Origin: Alphaproteobacteria bacterium
GTDB taxonomy: Bacteria > Pseudomonadota > Alphaproteobacteria > UBA8366
Assembly: GCA_009377445.1 (NCBI GenBank)
Contig: WHUA01000005.1
Coordinates: 186,001-250,000 of the forward strand
DNA length: 64,000 nt
Reading direction: 5' to 3'
Shown here: piece by piece, positions 43,593 through 51,642 of the stretch
How the letters are laid out: each line of letters begins with the position of its first letter
How positions within the stretch are numbered: position 1 is the first letter of the stretch
Translations under genes and position numbers: made by a program
Notes under the pieces: model-generated
Seen by the model: only the letters and a program-made list of their open reading frames with translations
What the model was told of the DNA's origin: nothing
Database searches by the model: none

Positions 43593-43595
43593 CAT

Positions 43596-43700
43596 TAGAT
43601 CAATCTGCAATCAGGTGGAATCACCTGATTGCAGGTAAATTGATCTATCTTAAAAAGTTAGAGCAACTTATCTGCGTCCGATAGGACGCAGGTTGCTCTA
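43596..43700. repeat. Family D double-hairpin element, copy D2
   Basis: First hairpin 43596-43647 (TAGATCAAT...ATTGATCTA), second 43659-43700 (TAGAGCAAC...GTTGCTCTA), joined by an AT-rich linker. Stems are identical to copy D1 and differences sit in loops and linker. It begins three bases after the MMPL stop, and its outer TAG is the stop codon of the leftward DedA-like gene. Confidence 0.8.
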
Positions 43701-44270
43701 TCGCAGCACGGCGAAGCCCGCCAGGACGAGGATCACGGCGGCGAGCATTGCCAGCTTGAGGCGTTTCTCGACGAACCTCTGGATCGGCGGCCCGAACTTG
43801 TAGAGCAGCGCCGCCACCAGGAAGAAGCGCATGCCGCGCGCGATGAGGGACGCGAAGCTGAATTGCAGCAGGTCGAAATCGAAGGCGCCGGCGGCGATCG
43901 TGACCAGCTTGTAGGGGATCGGCGTCGCGCCCTTGACGATGATCACCCAGACGCCGTACTCGTCTACCAGCGGCTTGAAGGCGTGGAATTTCTCGACCAG
44001 GTGGAACGCGGCCAGGATCGGGTAGCCGATTGTCTCCATGGCGTAGTAGCCGATGGCGTAGCCGAGATAGCCGCCCGCCACGGACGAAAGCGTGCACATC
44101 GCCGCCAGGTAGAACCAGCGGCTCGGCGCGGCCAGGACCATGGGAATCAGCAATACGTCGGGCGGGATGGGAAAGACCGAGCTTTCGATGAAGGAAATCG
44201 CCGAAAGCCACCAGACGGCGTGCCGGTGCCCCGCCTTCTCCATCGTCCAGCGGTAGATTTTTTCCAGCAT
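43698..44270 (-). CDS. DedA/YqaA-type membrane protein
   Basis: 190 residues, with four to five hydrophobic helices, of the SNARE-associated (DedA/YqaA) superfamily. FIESSVFPIPPDVLLIPMVLA near the N-terminus and VKGATPIPYKLVTIAAGAF in the middle are the two re-entrant, proline-rich signatures. Members act in lipid scrambling or undecaprenyl-phosphate recycling. The ATG at 44270 gives MLEKIYRWTMEKA, the usual YqaA start. The stop TAG is part of repeat D2, so the native end may have been changed by the repeat. Confidence 0.9.
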   Translation of the reverse strand: MLEKIYRWTMEKAGHRHAVWWLSAISFIESSVFPIPPDVLLIPMVLAAPSRWFYLAAMCTLSSVAGGYLGYAIGYYAMETIGYPILAAFHLVEKFHAFKPLVDEYGVWVIIVKGATPIPYKLVTIAAGAFDFDLLQFSFASLIARGMRFFLVAALLYKFGPPIQRFVEKRLKLAMLAAVILVLAGFAVLR

Positions 44271-44341
44271 CCGCCTTTCCCGATCTTGTGGATGCTGTCT
44301 CTACCCGCCAATGCTGCGCAGAGGCAAGCGGGAAAGGATCT

Positions 44342-44776
44342 TTACTTCTGGCCGGGCTCTCGGCCGGCCTCCAGCCCGACCAGCACGATCTTGAGATAGC
44401 CCGCGGCGCGCAGCGCATTCATCGCGTCCATCAGGTCGCCGTAGTCGATGCTGCGGTCCGCGCGGACGAATACCCGCTGTTCCTTGTCGTTGCCGGACGC
44501 CCGGTCGAGCGCCGCGGCGAGCGCGCCGCGGTCGACAATCTGCTCGCCGAGGGCGAGCGACAAATCCGATTTCACGGTGAGAAAGATCGGTTTTTCCGGG
44601 CGGGGCTGCGGCTTGGCGTTGGAGCCGGGAAGATCGACCGCGATATCGACCGTCGCCAAGGGCGCGGCGATCATGAAGACGACCAGCAGGACGAGCATCA
44701 CGTCGATGAACGGCGTGACGTTGATCTCGTGGTTCTCGGCGAGGTCGTCTTCCCGGTGGCGGCTGCTGAACGCCAT
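44342..44776 (-). CDS. exbD: ExbD/TolR-type biopolymer transport protein
   Basis: 144 residues: a short cytosolic start, one membrane helix with the proton-relay Asp in INVTPFIDVMLVLLVVFMIAAP, and a periplasmic domain ending DAMNALRAAGYLKIVLVG. With ExbB it uses the proton gradient to power TonB- or TolA-dependent outer membrane uptake. It follows exbB by four bases. No tonB or outer-membrane receptor gene lies beside it. Confidence 0.92.
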   Translation of the reverse strand: MAFSSRHREDDLAENHEINVTPFIDVMLVLLVVFMIAAPLATVDIAVDLPGSNAKPQPRPEKPIFLTVKSDLSLALGEQIVDRGALAAALDRASGNDKEQRVFVRADRSIDYGDLMDAMNALRAAGYLKIVLVGLEAGREPGQK

Positions 44777-44780
44777 TGCG

Positions 44781-45773
44781 CTATTCCGCGGCTTCGCGGC
44801 GCATGAGGCCGCCCGAGGCGGCGGCGGCGCGGCTGAGGTCGCGCGAGACGATGCGCAATACCGCGGCCGAGGTGTCGGCGACCATCGCCTTGTAGGCGGA
44901 TATCCGGCGGGCGAAATGGTTGTAGAAGACGACGGCCGGAATGGCGACGACGAGACCGATGGCCGTGGCCAGCAGCGCTTCGGCGATGCCGGGCGCGACG
45001 ACGGCCAGGTTGGTCGTCTGCGCGTTGGCGATGCCGATGAAGCTGTTCATGATGCCCCACACGGTCCCGAAGAGCCCGACGAAGGGGGCCGTCGCGCCGA
45101 TGGTCGCGAGCAGGCCGACCCCCAGCGTGATCCGGCGGCCGGCCGCCATCTCGATGCGGTCCAGGCGGGAGGCCACCCGCTCCTTAAGCCCGTCGCGGTC
45201 GTCGAGCGAATCCGCCGACAGCTCGAGCTCCGCTTCCGCCGACCGGATGAGCGTCGCGGTCAGGACGCTCTTGCCGGCGCAGCGCGCGGCGGCGTCGAGC
45301 GACCGCGCATCGCCGAGCGCCTTCAGCGCCTGCCGCTGGCGGCGCATGGCGGTATGCAGCTCCAGGCTTTTCGCCAGCAGCACGGTCCAGGTGACGAGCG
45401 AGGCGAGAATCAGGCTGATGATGACCGCCTTCACCACGACGTCCGCAGCCAGGAACATGCCCATGGGCGTGTAATCGGCGGCGTCCAGGCCGTGGGCGAA
45501 CTGGGGCAGGCCGGAGGCGGCCGCGTCGGCGCCTTGCAGCGCATCCGGGGCGGCGGCCGGAACAGCGGCGTCGGGAACGCTAGGAACGCTTGGCGCAACG
45601 GGTGGGACGGCGGCCGGAGCAGCGGCGTCTGGAACGCCCGGAACGCCCGGAACGCCCGGAACGCTGGGCGCGGCGGCTGGAGCGGTTTCCGGCGCGGCGG
45701 CCTGCGCCAGCGCGGCGGCCGGCGCCGCGAGCAGGCATGAAACGTAAACAAACAACCGCGTGAAACTGTCCAT
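44781..45773 (-). CDS. exbB: ExbB-type proton channel protein with long Pro/Ala N-terminal linker
   Basis: 330 residues, longer than E. coli ExbB (244). The extra part is a signal-like N-terminus followed by an 80-residue Ala/Pro/Val-rich stretch with VPG and VPS repeats, as in long ExbB forms with a periplasmic extension. The core has three membrane helices with the signature ATIGATAPFVGLFGTVWGIM and IAEALLATAIGLVVAIPAVVFYN. The ATG at 45773 follows AGGAT. The upstream AT-rich region contains TTGCAACTCATTCC on the coding strand, loosely like a Fur or Irr box, but I would not claim iron control from it. Confidence 0.92.
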   Translation of the reverse strand: MDSFTRLFVYVSCLLAAPAAALAQAAAPETAPAAAPSVPGVPGVPGVPDAAAPAAVPPVAPSVPSVPDAAVPAAAPDALQGADAAASGLPQFAHGLDAADYTPMGMFLAADVVVKAVIISLILASLVTWTVLLAKSLELHTAMRRQRQALKALGDARSLDAAARCAGKSVLTATLIRSAEAELELSADSLDDRDGLKERVASRLDRIEMAAGRRITLGVGLLATIGATAPFVGLFGTVWGIMNSFIGIANAQTTNLAVVAPGIAEALLATAIGLVVAIPAVVFYNHFARRISAYKAMVADTSAAVLRIVSRDLSRAAAASGGLMRREAAE

Positions 45774-45880
45774 CGTCGGATCCTGCAATCGCCGAAATTT
45801 GTGATTATGTTAGTTAGGAATGAGTTGCAAGCGCAATATAGCACTCTAAGCGCGCCTGTCACGCGCTAAGGGCCGGCACG

Positions 45881-47152
45881 TCAACCCTTCGGGCGGGCGG
45901 GAGCGCTCTCCAGCGAGGCGGCGCGGTTGCGGTTGAGATGGCGCATCGGGTCGACCGGCTTGCGGCCGCGGCGGATCTCGAAATGGAGCTGCGGGTCGCC
46001 GACGCTTCCCGTATTGCCGACGCGGGCGATGACCTGGCCGCGCTTCACCTTGGCGCCGCGCTTGACCAGGATCTCGCTGGCATGCGCGTAGGCGGTCATA
46101 TACCCCTTGGCGTGCTTGATCAGGATGAGGTTGCCGAAGCCGCGCAGCTCGTTGCCGCGATAGGCCACCACCCCGTTCTGCGCCGACTTGATGGGCGTTC
46201 CCTTGGGCGCCAGGATATTGATGCCGTCGTTCTGCAGCCCTTTCCCCTTCGGCCCGAAGCCCGACAGCACTTTGCCGTCGAGCGGCCAGAGGAAGCCGTC
46301 GCCGCTCAGTTCGCTGGGGCGTGGGATGTTGGTCGACGGCGGCAGGACGACACGCTTGACCGGCGGCGGCGGCTCGTCCTGCTGCTGGCGCGCATCGGGC
46401 GCGTAGTCGGCATCGCCGCTCGCCTCCATCTCCGGCGCTGCGGTCGCGACCGCCGTGCGTTGCTCGTCGGGGAGCAGCAGCGTCTGGCCGGTCACGATCG
46501 TGAAGGGCTTGCCGATCTCGTTCAGCCGCACCAGCTCGGCCAGCGACACGTCGTAGCGCCGCGAGATCGCATAGACCGTTTCGCCCTGGGCGACCAAGTG
46601 CGTCCGCTGCGCCGGGATTCGGACCTTCTGGCCGGTATGCAGCAGATAAGGCGGGTCGAGCTTGTTGAGGACCAGGAGGCTGCGCACCGGCACGCCGTAA
46701 AGCCGGGACAGCGCATAGACCGTCTCCTTGGGCGTCACCACGTGGACGCCGTTTTCCGGCATCCGGCGATACTGCGAGGAGGCATCGGCCGTCTTGTCGT
46801 AGCTGCGCGCCGCCGTCGCGCCCGGTTTCGCGCCTGGTTTCGCGCCTGGGGCACCAGGATGGGGAGCGGGATGGGCGGCGATCTGCACGCGTTCGCCAAC
46901 CCGCCCGCCGCCGTTTCCGGGCGGCGCCAGCGCCATCGTCTCCACGGCGCCGCGTTTCACCGGCGCGGGCACGCTCGCCCTGGGCTTCGCGCGTGGCACC
47001 GGCGGGTGGACATCCCGCACCCCGCGGCTCATTTGCTGGCGCTCCTCGTAGAGGACGACCTTGGCGGGCGGGGTGCAGCCTTGGCACAGGACGGCAAGGA
47101 ACAGCATCGCGCCCGACTTGCGCAGCACCCTTTGCATCATGCCCGCCGCCAT
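45881..47152 (-). CDS. LysM/M23 peptidase lipoprotein (NlpD/murein hydrolase activator type)
   Basis: About 423 residues. Lipoprotein signal with Cys in VLCQGCTPP, a Pro/Ala-rich linker, two LysM peptidoglycan-binding modules (VHVVTPKETVYALSRLYGV and HLVAQGETVYAISRRYDV), and a C-terminal M23 domain. The usual HxxxD zinc site is not evident: the motif reads NDGINILAP where active enzymes have H-x-G-x-D, although HFEIRRGRKPVDP remains. It is thus probably an inactive activator of amidases, like NlpD. The ATG overlaps the pcm stop (TGATG). It is the last gene of the surE-pcm-nlpD block. Confidence 0.88.
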   Translation of the reverse strand: MAAGMMQRVLRKSGAMLFLAVLCQGCTPPAKVVLYEERQQMSRGVRDVHPPVPRAKPRASVPAPVKRGAVETMALAPPGNGGGRVGERVQIAAHPAPHPGAPGAKPGAKPGATAARSYDKTADASSQYRRMPENGVHVVTPKETVYALSRLYGVPVRSLLVLNKLDPPYLLHTGQKVRIPAQRTHLVAQGETVYAISRRYDVSLAELVRLNEIGKPFTIVTGQTLLLPDEQRTAVATAAPEMEASGDADYAPDARQQQDEPPPPVKRVVLPPSTNIPRPSELSGDGFLWPLDGKVLSGFGPKGKGLQNDGINILAPKGTPIKSAQNGVVAYRGNELRGFGNLILIKHAKGYMTAYAHASEILVKRGAKVKRGQVIARVGNTGSVGDPQLHFEIRRGRKPVDPMRHLNRNRAASLESAPARPKG

Positions 47153-47856
47153 CAGCCGGCCGCCCTTTGCAGCGGGCGCCCAGTCTTGCCGCCGGTCTTG
47201 CCGCCGACCTTGCCGCCCACCAGCGGGACGAAGCGGACAGGGCCGAGATCGGTGGTATCGCAAAGCGCACCCCGGCGCACGAAGCGGACGAGCCGCTGCT
47301 CGTCATGCGCCTCGCCGATCGGGCAAACCATGATTCCGCCCGGCGCGAGCTGCTCCCACAGGGTCGGCGGAAGATCCTCCGCCGCAGCTGCGACGAGGAT
47401 ACGGTCGAACGGCGCCTGCTCGGGCCAGCCCAGGCTGCCGTCTCCCGGCTTGGTCGTCACGTTGTGGCGGCGCAGCTCGGCGAGGCGCGCGATCGCGGTC
47501 CGCAGCAGCACCGCCTGGCGCTCCACGGCGTAGACGCGCCGGAACAGGCGGGACAGCACGGCGGTCTGGTAGCCCGATCCGCAGCCGACCTCCAGCACCT
47601 TGAGCGAGCGGTCCGGCCCGAGCGCCCGGATCATCCTGGCGACGACGGTCGGCTGGCTGATCGTCTGGCCGTGGCCGATCGGCAGCGGGGTATCTTCCCA
47701 TGCCTTGTCGAGAAACGCCTCCGGCACGAACAGTTCTCGCGGAACATTCTCGAACGCAGATAGGATTGCCGTGTCGGTAATTCCGGCACGGCGCAGATCG
47801 AGAATTAAACGTATCTTCTGGGTCGGCGGTGTCAACGCTCTGCCCAACTTGCCCAT
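47152..47856 (-). CDS. pcm: Protein-L-isoaspartate O-methyltransferase
   Basis: About 234 residues from the ATG at 47856 (a TTG at 47898 overlapping surE is possible). The family motifs are PRELFVPEAFLDKAWEDTPLPIGHGQTISQPTVVA and the SAM site LKVLEVGCGSGYQTAVL, then VYAVERQ. It methylates isoaspartyl residues so that damaged proteins can be repaired. The C-terminal tail has four GGK(V/T)GG-like repeats after the normal end and is low complexity. The genes surE, pcm and the M23 lipoprotein form one transcript. Confidence 0.93.
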   Translation of the reverse strand: MGKLGRALTPPTQKIRLILDLRRAGITDTAILSAFENVPRELFVPEAFLDKAWEDTPLPIGHGQTISQPTVVARMIRALGPDRSLKVLEVGCGSGYQTAVLSRLFRRVYAVERQAVLLRTAIARLAELRRHNVTTKPGDGSLGWPEQAPFDRILVAAAAEDLPPTLWEQLAPGGIMVCPIGEAHDEQRLVRFVRRGALCDTTDLGPVRFVPLVGGKVGGKTGGKTGRPLQRAAG

Positions 47857-47872
47857 TACTTGATCAATATAT

Positions 47873-48661
47873 CTAGTCTCTCGATTTCTTTTTAGCAAAA
47901 TCTGAGCGAATAGTCGCTAACGATCCGTGGTGGGTGAGATCGACGTGCAACGGTGTGACGGCGATCGCGTTGCGCGCGACGGCTTTGTAGTCGCAGTCGC
48001 CGCGCCGCGCGTCGTTGCCGGGCTGGGACTCGCCGATCATGTAGTATTCGCGCCCGCGCATCGGCGGCATCCTGTGGATGTCGTAGCCGGCGCTGCGCCG
48101 CCCCTGGCGCACGATTTTCGTCCCCGTCACCTCGTCCGCGGCGCAAGCCGGAAAATTCACGTTCATGAAGACGTCGCGCGACCAGTCCTCGGCAACCAGC
48201 GCGCGGATGACGTCCGCCCCGTGGGTTTCGGCCGCGTTCCAGCGGATCTGGCGCTCGACGCCGGAGACCTGGCTGAGCGCGACGGCGCGGATGCCGAGCA
48301 GCGCGCCTTCCATGGCGCCGGCGACCGTGCCCGAATAGATCACGTCTTCCGCGAGGTTGGCGCCCCGGTTGACGCCCGACAGCACGAGATCGGGCCGCCG
48401 GTCGTCGAGGAACTCGCTCACCGCCAGCAGCACGCAATCGGTGGGGCTGCCGGACACGGAAAAGCGGCGGCGCCCCATGCGCTGCACCCGGATCGCGCCG
48501 GTGAGCGTGAAGGCATGGCTGGTGCCGCTCTGTTCCGTTTCGGGCGCGAAGACCCAGACGTCGCGGCTGAGGCTGCGGGCAATGCGCTCGAGCACCTTGA
48601 GTCCCGGCGCATTGATGCCGTCGTCGTTGACGACCAGGATGCGGGCGCCGGAAAGGTCCAT
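47873..48661 (-). CDS. surE: 5'/3'-nucleotidase SurE
   Basis: 262 residues. The N-terminal metal site RILVVNDDGINAPGL carries the paired Asp, followed by SGTSHAFTLTGAIRV and VLSGVNRGANLAEDVIYSGTVAGAMEG, all SurE signatures. It dephosphorylates nucleoside monophosphates in stationary phase. It lies between serS (17-bp gap) and pcm, the conserved order. Confidence 0.96.
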   Translation of the reverse strand: MDLSGARILVVNDDGINAPGLKVLERIARSLSRDVWVFAPETEQSGTSHAFTLTGAIRVQRMGRRRFSVSGSPTDCVLLAVSEFLDDRRPDLVLSGVNRGANLAEDVIYSGTVAGAMEGALLGIRAVALSQVSGVERQIRWNAAETHGADVIRALVAEDWSRDVFMNVNFPACAADEVTGTKIVRQGRRSAGYDIHRMPPMRGREYYMIGESQPGNDARRGDCDYKAVARNAIAVTPLHVDLTHHGSLATIRSDFAKKKSRD

Positions 48662-48678
48662 CGCCGTCCCCTTTCCGC

Positions 48679-49956
48679 TCAGACGCCCTTGGCGATGCGC
48701 TCTAGTCCGCCCATGAAGGGCCTGAGCGCTTCGGGTATGGCGACGGAGCCGTCGGCCTGCTGGCCGTTCTCCAGGATGGCGATCAGCGTGCGCCCGACCG
48801 CGAGGCCGGAGCCGTTGAGGGTGTGGACGAAGCGGGTGCCCTTCTCGCCCGGCGTGCGGAAGCGCGCATTCATGCGCCGCGCCTGGAAATCGCCGCAGCT
48901 CGAGCAGCTCGAAATCTCGCGATAGGCGCCCTGCCCCGGCAGCCAGACCTCGATGTCATGGGTCTTGCGCGCGCCGAAGCCCATGTCGCCGGTGCAGAGG
49001 GTCACCACCCGGTAAGGCAGGCCGAGGCGCTTCAGCACCTCCTCTGCGCAGCCCGTCATGCGCGCCAGCTCGGCGTCGGACTGGTCGGGATGGGTGACGC
49101 TGACCAGCTCGACCTTGCTGAACTGGTGCTGGCGCAGCATGCCGCGCGTGTCCTTGCCCGCCGCGCCCGCCTCCGAGCGGAAGCAAGGCGTCCAGGCCGT
49201 CACCCGGACCGGCAGCGCGGCCGCTTCCAGCACGGTATCCGCGGCCATGCCCGTCAGCGGCACCTCGGCGGTCGGGATGAGCCAGTAGTCTTCGCCGGTA
49301 CGATAGAGATCGTCGGCGAATTTCGGCAATTGGCCGGTGCCGTACAGCGTCTCCGAACGAACGAGCAGCGGCGGCGCGACCTCGGTATAGCCGAAGGTCT
49401 CGGTGTGGAGCGTCAGCATGAAATTGGCGATCGCCCGCTCCAGCCGCGCGAGCGCGCCCTTGAGCACGACGAAGCGCGATCCGGATAGCTTCGCCGCCGT
49501 CTCGAAGTCCATCAGGCCGAGCGCCTCGCCGATCTCGAAATGCTCCTTGGCCTCGAAATCGAAGTTGCGTGGCGCGGCGACCCGGCGCTCCTCGCGGTTC
49601 GCCCGCTCGTCCGCGCCGTCGGGCACATCCGCGGCGGGAAGATTCGGCAGCGTTTCGAGGATCTCCTTCAGCGTCGCGGCGAAACCGCGCTCCGCCTCCT
49701 CGGCCGCCGCCATACGGTCCTTCAACGCCTGCACCTCGGCCATCAGGCCGGTGGCGTCCCCGCCGCTCTTCTTGGCGGCGCCGATCTCCTTCGACGCCTC
49801 GTTGCGCCGCTGCTGCATCTCCTGCATCGCCGTCTGCGCCGCGCGCCGCTTCGCATCCAGGTCGAGAATGTGCGGCGCCATCGGCTGCAGGCCGCGCCGG
49901 CGCAGCCCTTCGTCGAAAGCGTCAGGCTGTTCTCGGATAAATCGCAGGTCGTGCAT
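48679..49956 (-). CDS. serS: Seryl-tRNA synthetase
   Basis: 425 residues, standard. The N-terminal coiled-coil arm (residues about 30-110) binds the long variable arm of tRNA-Ser. Class II catalytic motifs follow: [12 protein letters not shown], motif 2 [21 protein letters not shown] and motif 3 [18 protein letters not shown]. It starts at the ATG at 49956 and is part of the tatC-serS-surE run. Confidence 0.97.
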   Translation of the reverse strand: MHDLRFIREQPDAFDEGLRRRGLQPMAPHILDLDAKRRAAQTAMQEMQQRRNEASKEIGAAKKSGGDATGLMAEVQALKDRMAAAEEAERGFAATLKEILETLPNLPAADVPDGADERANREERRVAAPRNFDFEAKEHFEIGEALGLMDFETAAKLSGSRFVVLKGALARLERAIANFMLTLHTETFGYTEVAPPLLVRSETLYGTGQLPKFADDLYRTGEDYWLIPTAEVPLTGMAADTVLEAAALPVRVTAWTPCFRSEAGAAGKDTRGMLRQHQFSKVELVSVTHPDQSDAELARMTGCAEEVLKRLGLPYRVVTLCTGDMGFGARKTHDIEVWLPGQGAYREISSCSSCGDFQARRMNARFRTPGEKGTRFVHTLNGSGLAVGRTLIAILENGQQADGSVAIPEALRPFMGGLERIAKGV

Positions 49957-50015
49957 GTCCGACGGGTCCGGGCTGCTGGAATTGGAAAACTGGCAGCTTT
50001 ATAGGGAGACGGAGG

Positions 50016-50798
50016 CTAAATGTCATCCTCCCGCTCGCGCTTCTCCCGGCCGCGCTCGACCAGGCGCGCGCACCAGATGGAGATCTCGTAGAGCAGGATG
50101 ATCGGTATCGCGAGGCCGATCTGGCTGAGCGGGTCCGGCGGCGTGAGCACGGCCGCGGCGATGAAGGCCGAGACGATCGCATAGCGCCGCTTCTCGCGCA
50201 TCCCCTGGCTGGTCGCCAGCCCGGCCCGCGCGAGCAGGGTCAGCAGCACCGGCAGCTCGAAGCTGATGCCGAACGCGAAGATCAGCCGCATGACCAGCGA
50301 GAGATACTGGTCGACCTTCGGCTCGAGCTCGATGGGGAGGATTCCGGGCGTCGCCGGCTGCTCGAATCCCGCGAAGAACTTCCAGGCGACCGGCAGGATC
50401 AGGTAGTAGACGAAGGCCGCCCCCATCAGGAACAGCACCGGCGTCGCGACCAGGAAGGGAAGGAAGGCGCGCTTCTCGTTCTTGTAGAGGCCGGGCGCGA
50501 CGAACAGCCAGATCTGATTGGAGATCAGCGGAAAGGCGATGAAAGCCCCGGTGAAGATGGCGACCTTGACGTCGGTGAAGAACTTCTCGTGCAGCGCGGT
50601 GAAGATGAGGCGGCGCGACTCCTGCCCCTTCCACAGCTCCGCCAGCGGCTCGACCAGGAAATTGAAGATCGGGTCGGCGAAATGGAACGAGACAATGAAG
50701 CAGATGAAGAACGAGACGACGCTGTAGATCAGCCTGCGCCGCAGCTCGACCAGGTGGTCGAGCAGCGGCATCTTCGTCTCGTCGACGTCGTTGCTCAT
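50016..50798 (-). CDS. tatC: Sec-independent translocase protein TatC
   Basis: 260 residues, six membrane helices. The N-terminal signature MPLLDHLVELRRRLIYSV and later FVAPGLYKNEKRAFLPFL are typical. TatC is the receptor for twin-arginine signal peptides. The ATG overlaps the tatB stop by four bases (ATGA). Confidence 0.97.
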   Translation of the reverse strand: MSNDVDETKMPLLDHLVELRRRLIYSVVSFFICFIVSFHFADPIFNFLVEPLAELWKGQESRRLIFTALHEKFFTDVKVAIFTGAFIAFPLISNQIWLFVAPGLYKNEKRAFLPFLVATPVLFLMGAAFVYYLILPVAWKFFAGFEQPATPGILPIELEPKVDQYLSLVMRLIFAFGISFELPVLLTLLARAGLATSQGMREKRRYAIVSAFIAAAVLTPPDPLSQIGLAIPIILLYEISIWCARLVERGREKREREDDI

Positions 50799-51244
50799 TC
50801 GCCGCCGCCCGGCTTCTTGTCGCCTGCGCCGCTTTCTCCGGCCGGCTTCTCGCGCGCCGGCTCCGGTTTCGGGGGCAATGACGTTGGCGCCGGCTCGGGC
50901 GCCGGCTCGGGCGCCGGCTCGGGCGCCGGCTCGGGCGCCGGCTCGTCGAGCGAGCGGCCGATGTCGCGCATCGACTGCTCCACCTCCCGCGCCGGATCGG
51001 CGATGCTCTGCAGCTCCTGCTCCAGGTCGGCGGACGACGCCTTTTCGATCTCCTTGCGCAGCTCCTGCAGCTCCGCTTCGCGCGCCAGCTCGTCGATGCC
51101 GTCCTGGAAGTCGCGGGCCATGCTGCGGACCTTGCGCATGCCCAGCGTCACCGCCCGCAGCACGCGCGGCAGATCCTTAGGCCCGATCACGATGATCGTG
51201 ACGAGCCCGATAATGAATAGCTCCTGCCAGCCAATGTCGAACAC
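50795..51244 (-). CDS. tatB: Sec-independent translocase protein TatB
   Basis: 149 residues: one membrane helix with FDIGWQELFIIGLVTIIVIGPKDLPRVLR, an amphipathic and acidic helix, and a Pro/Ala/Glu tail. The tail contains a run of AlaProGluPro units coded by a 12-bp tandem repeat (50887-50945). TatB forms the substrate-binding complex with TatC. It starts 46 bases after tatA. Confidence 0.95.
   Translation of the reverse strand: MFDIGWQELFIIGLVTIIVIGPKDLPRVLRAVTLGMRKVRSMARDFQDGIDELAREAELQELRKEIEKASSADLEQELQSIADPAREVEQSMRDIGRSLDEPAPEPAPEPAPEPAPEPAPTSLPPKPEPAREKPAGESGAGDKKPGGGE
50887..50945. repeat. 12-bp tandem repeat inside tatB
   Basis: Four full and one near-complete copies of GCGCCGGCTCGG, in frame, coding for repeated Ala-Pro-Glu-Pro in the TatB tail. 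Copy number could vary between strains by slippage without shifting the frame. Confidence 0.85.
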
Positions 51245-51290
51245 GGCCGCGCGCCTGCCCTATCTAACCGGAACGGCGATTGCGATGATG

Positions 51291-51533
51291 CTACCCTTTG
51301 GCAGCCTTGTCCTTCTCGGCGTGCGCCGGGTCGGCCTGGCGCATCTCGGCACTGCCTTGGATCGTTCTGGTGTCTTCGTCGTCGCCACTACCGTCGTCCT
51401 TCACCTGTTTCTTGAACGATTTCAGCCCTTTGCCGAAATCGCCCATGAGGCGCGACAGCTTGCCGCCGCCCCCGAACAGAATCAGGACAACGGCCAGGAC
51501 GATCAGCCAATGCCATATACTGAAACTACCCAT
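51291..51533 (-). CDS. tatA: Sec-independent translocase protein TatA
   Basis: 80 residues. One membrane helix ([38 protein letters not shown], the TatA pattern with an FG hinge) and an acidic tail. TatA polymerises to form the pore. First gene of tatABC; downstream of the orphan ABC ATPase gene by 109 bases. Confidence 0.95.
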   Translation of the reverse strand: MGSFSIWHWLIVLAVVLILFGGGGKLSRLMGDFGKGLKSFKKQVKDDGSGDDEDTRTIQGSAEMRQADPAHAEKDKAAKG

Positions 51534-51642
51534 CCTGTTGCCTCCTATTGCCGGGGCGGGCTTCCCAAATCGGCGCGATCATTACAGAAGCGCAGCCGGG
51601 TCGCAACGCCGCTCTCCGCGTGCGCCCGCCGGCCGGCGCCGC

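Noticed and set aside
41637..43610. A 657-codon frame antisense to the MMPL gene
   Set aside because: Gln/Arg/Gly-rich translation typical of antisense frames over membrane genes.
45774..45850. Fur or Irr box upstream of exbB
   Set aside because: Only a loose resemblance (TTGCAACTCATTCC); not enough to annotate as a site.
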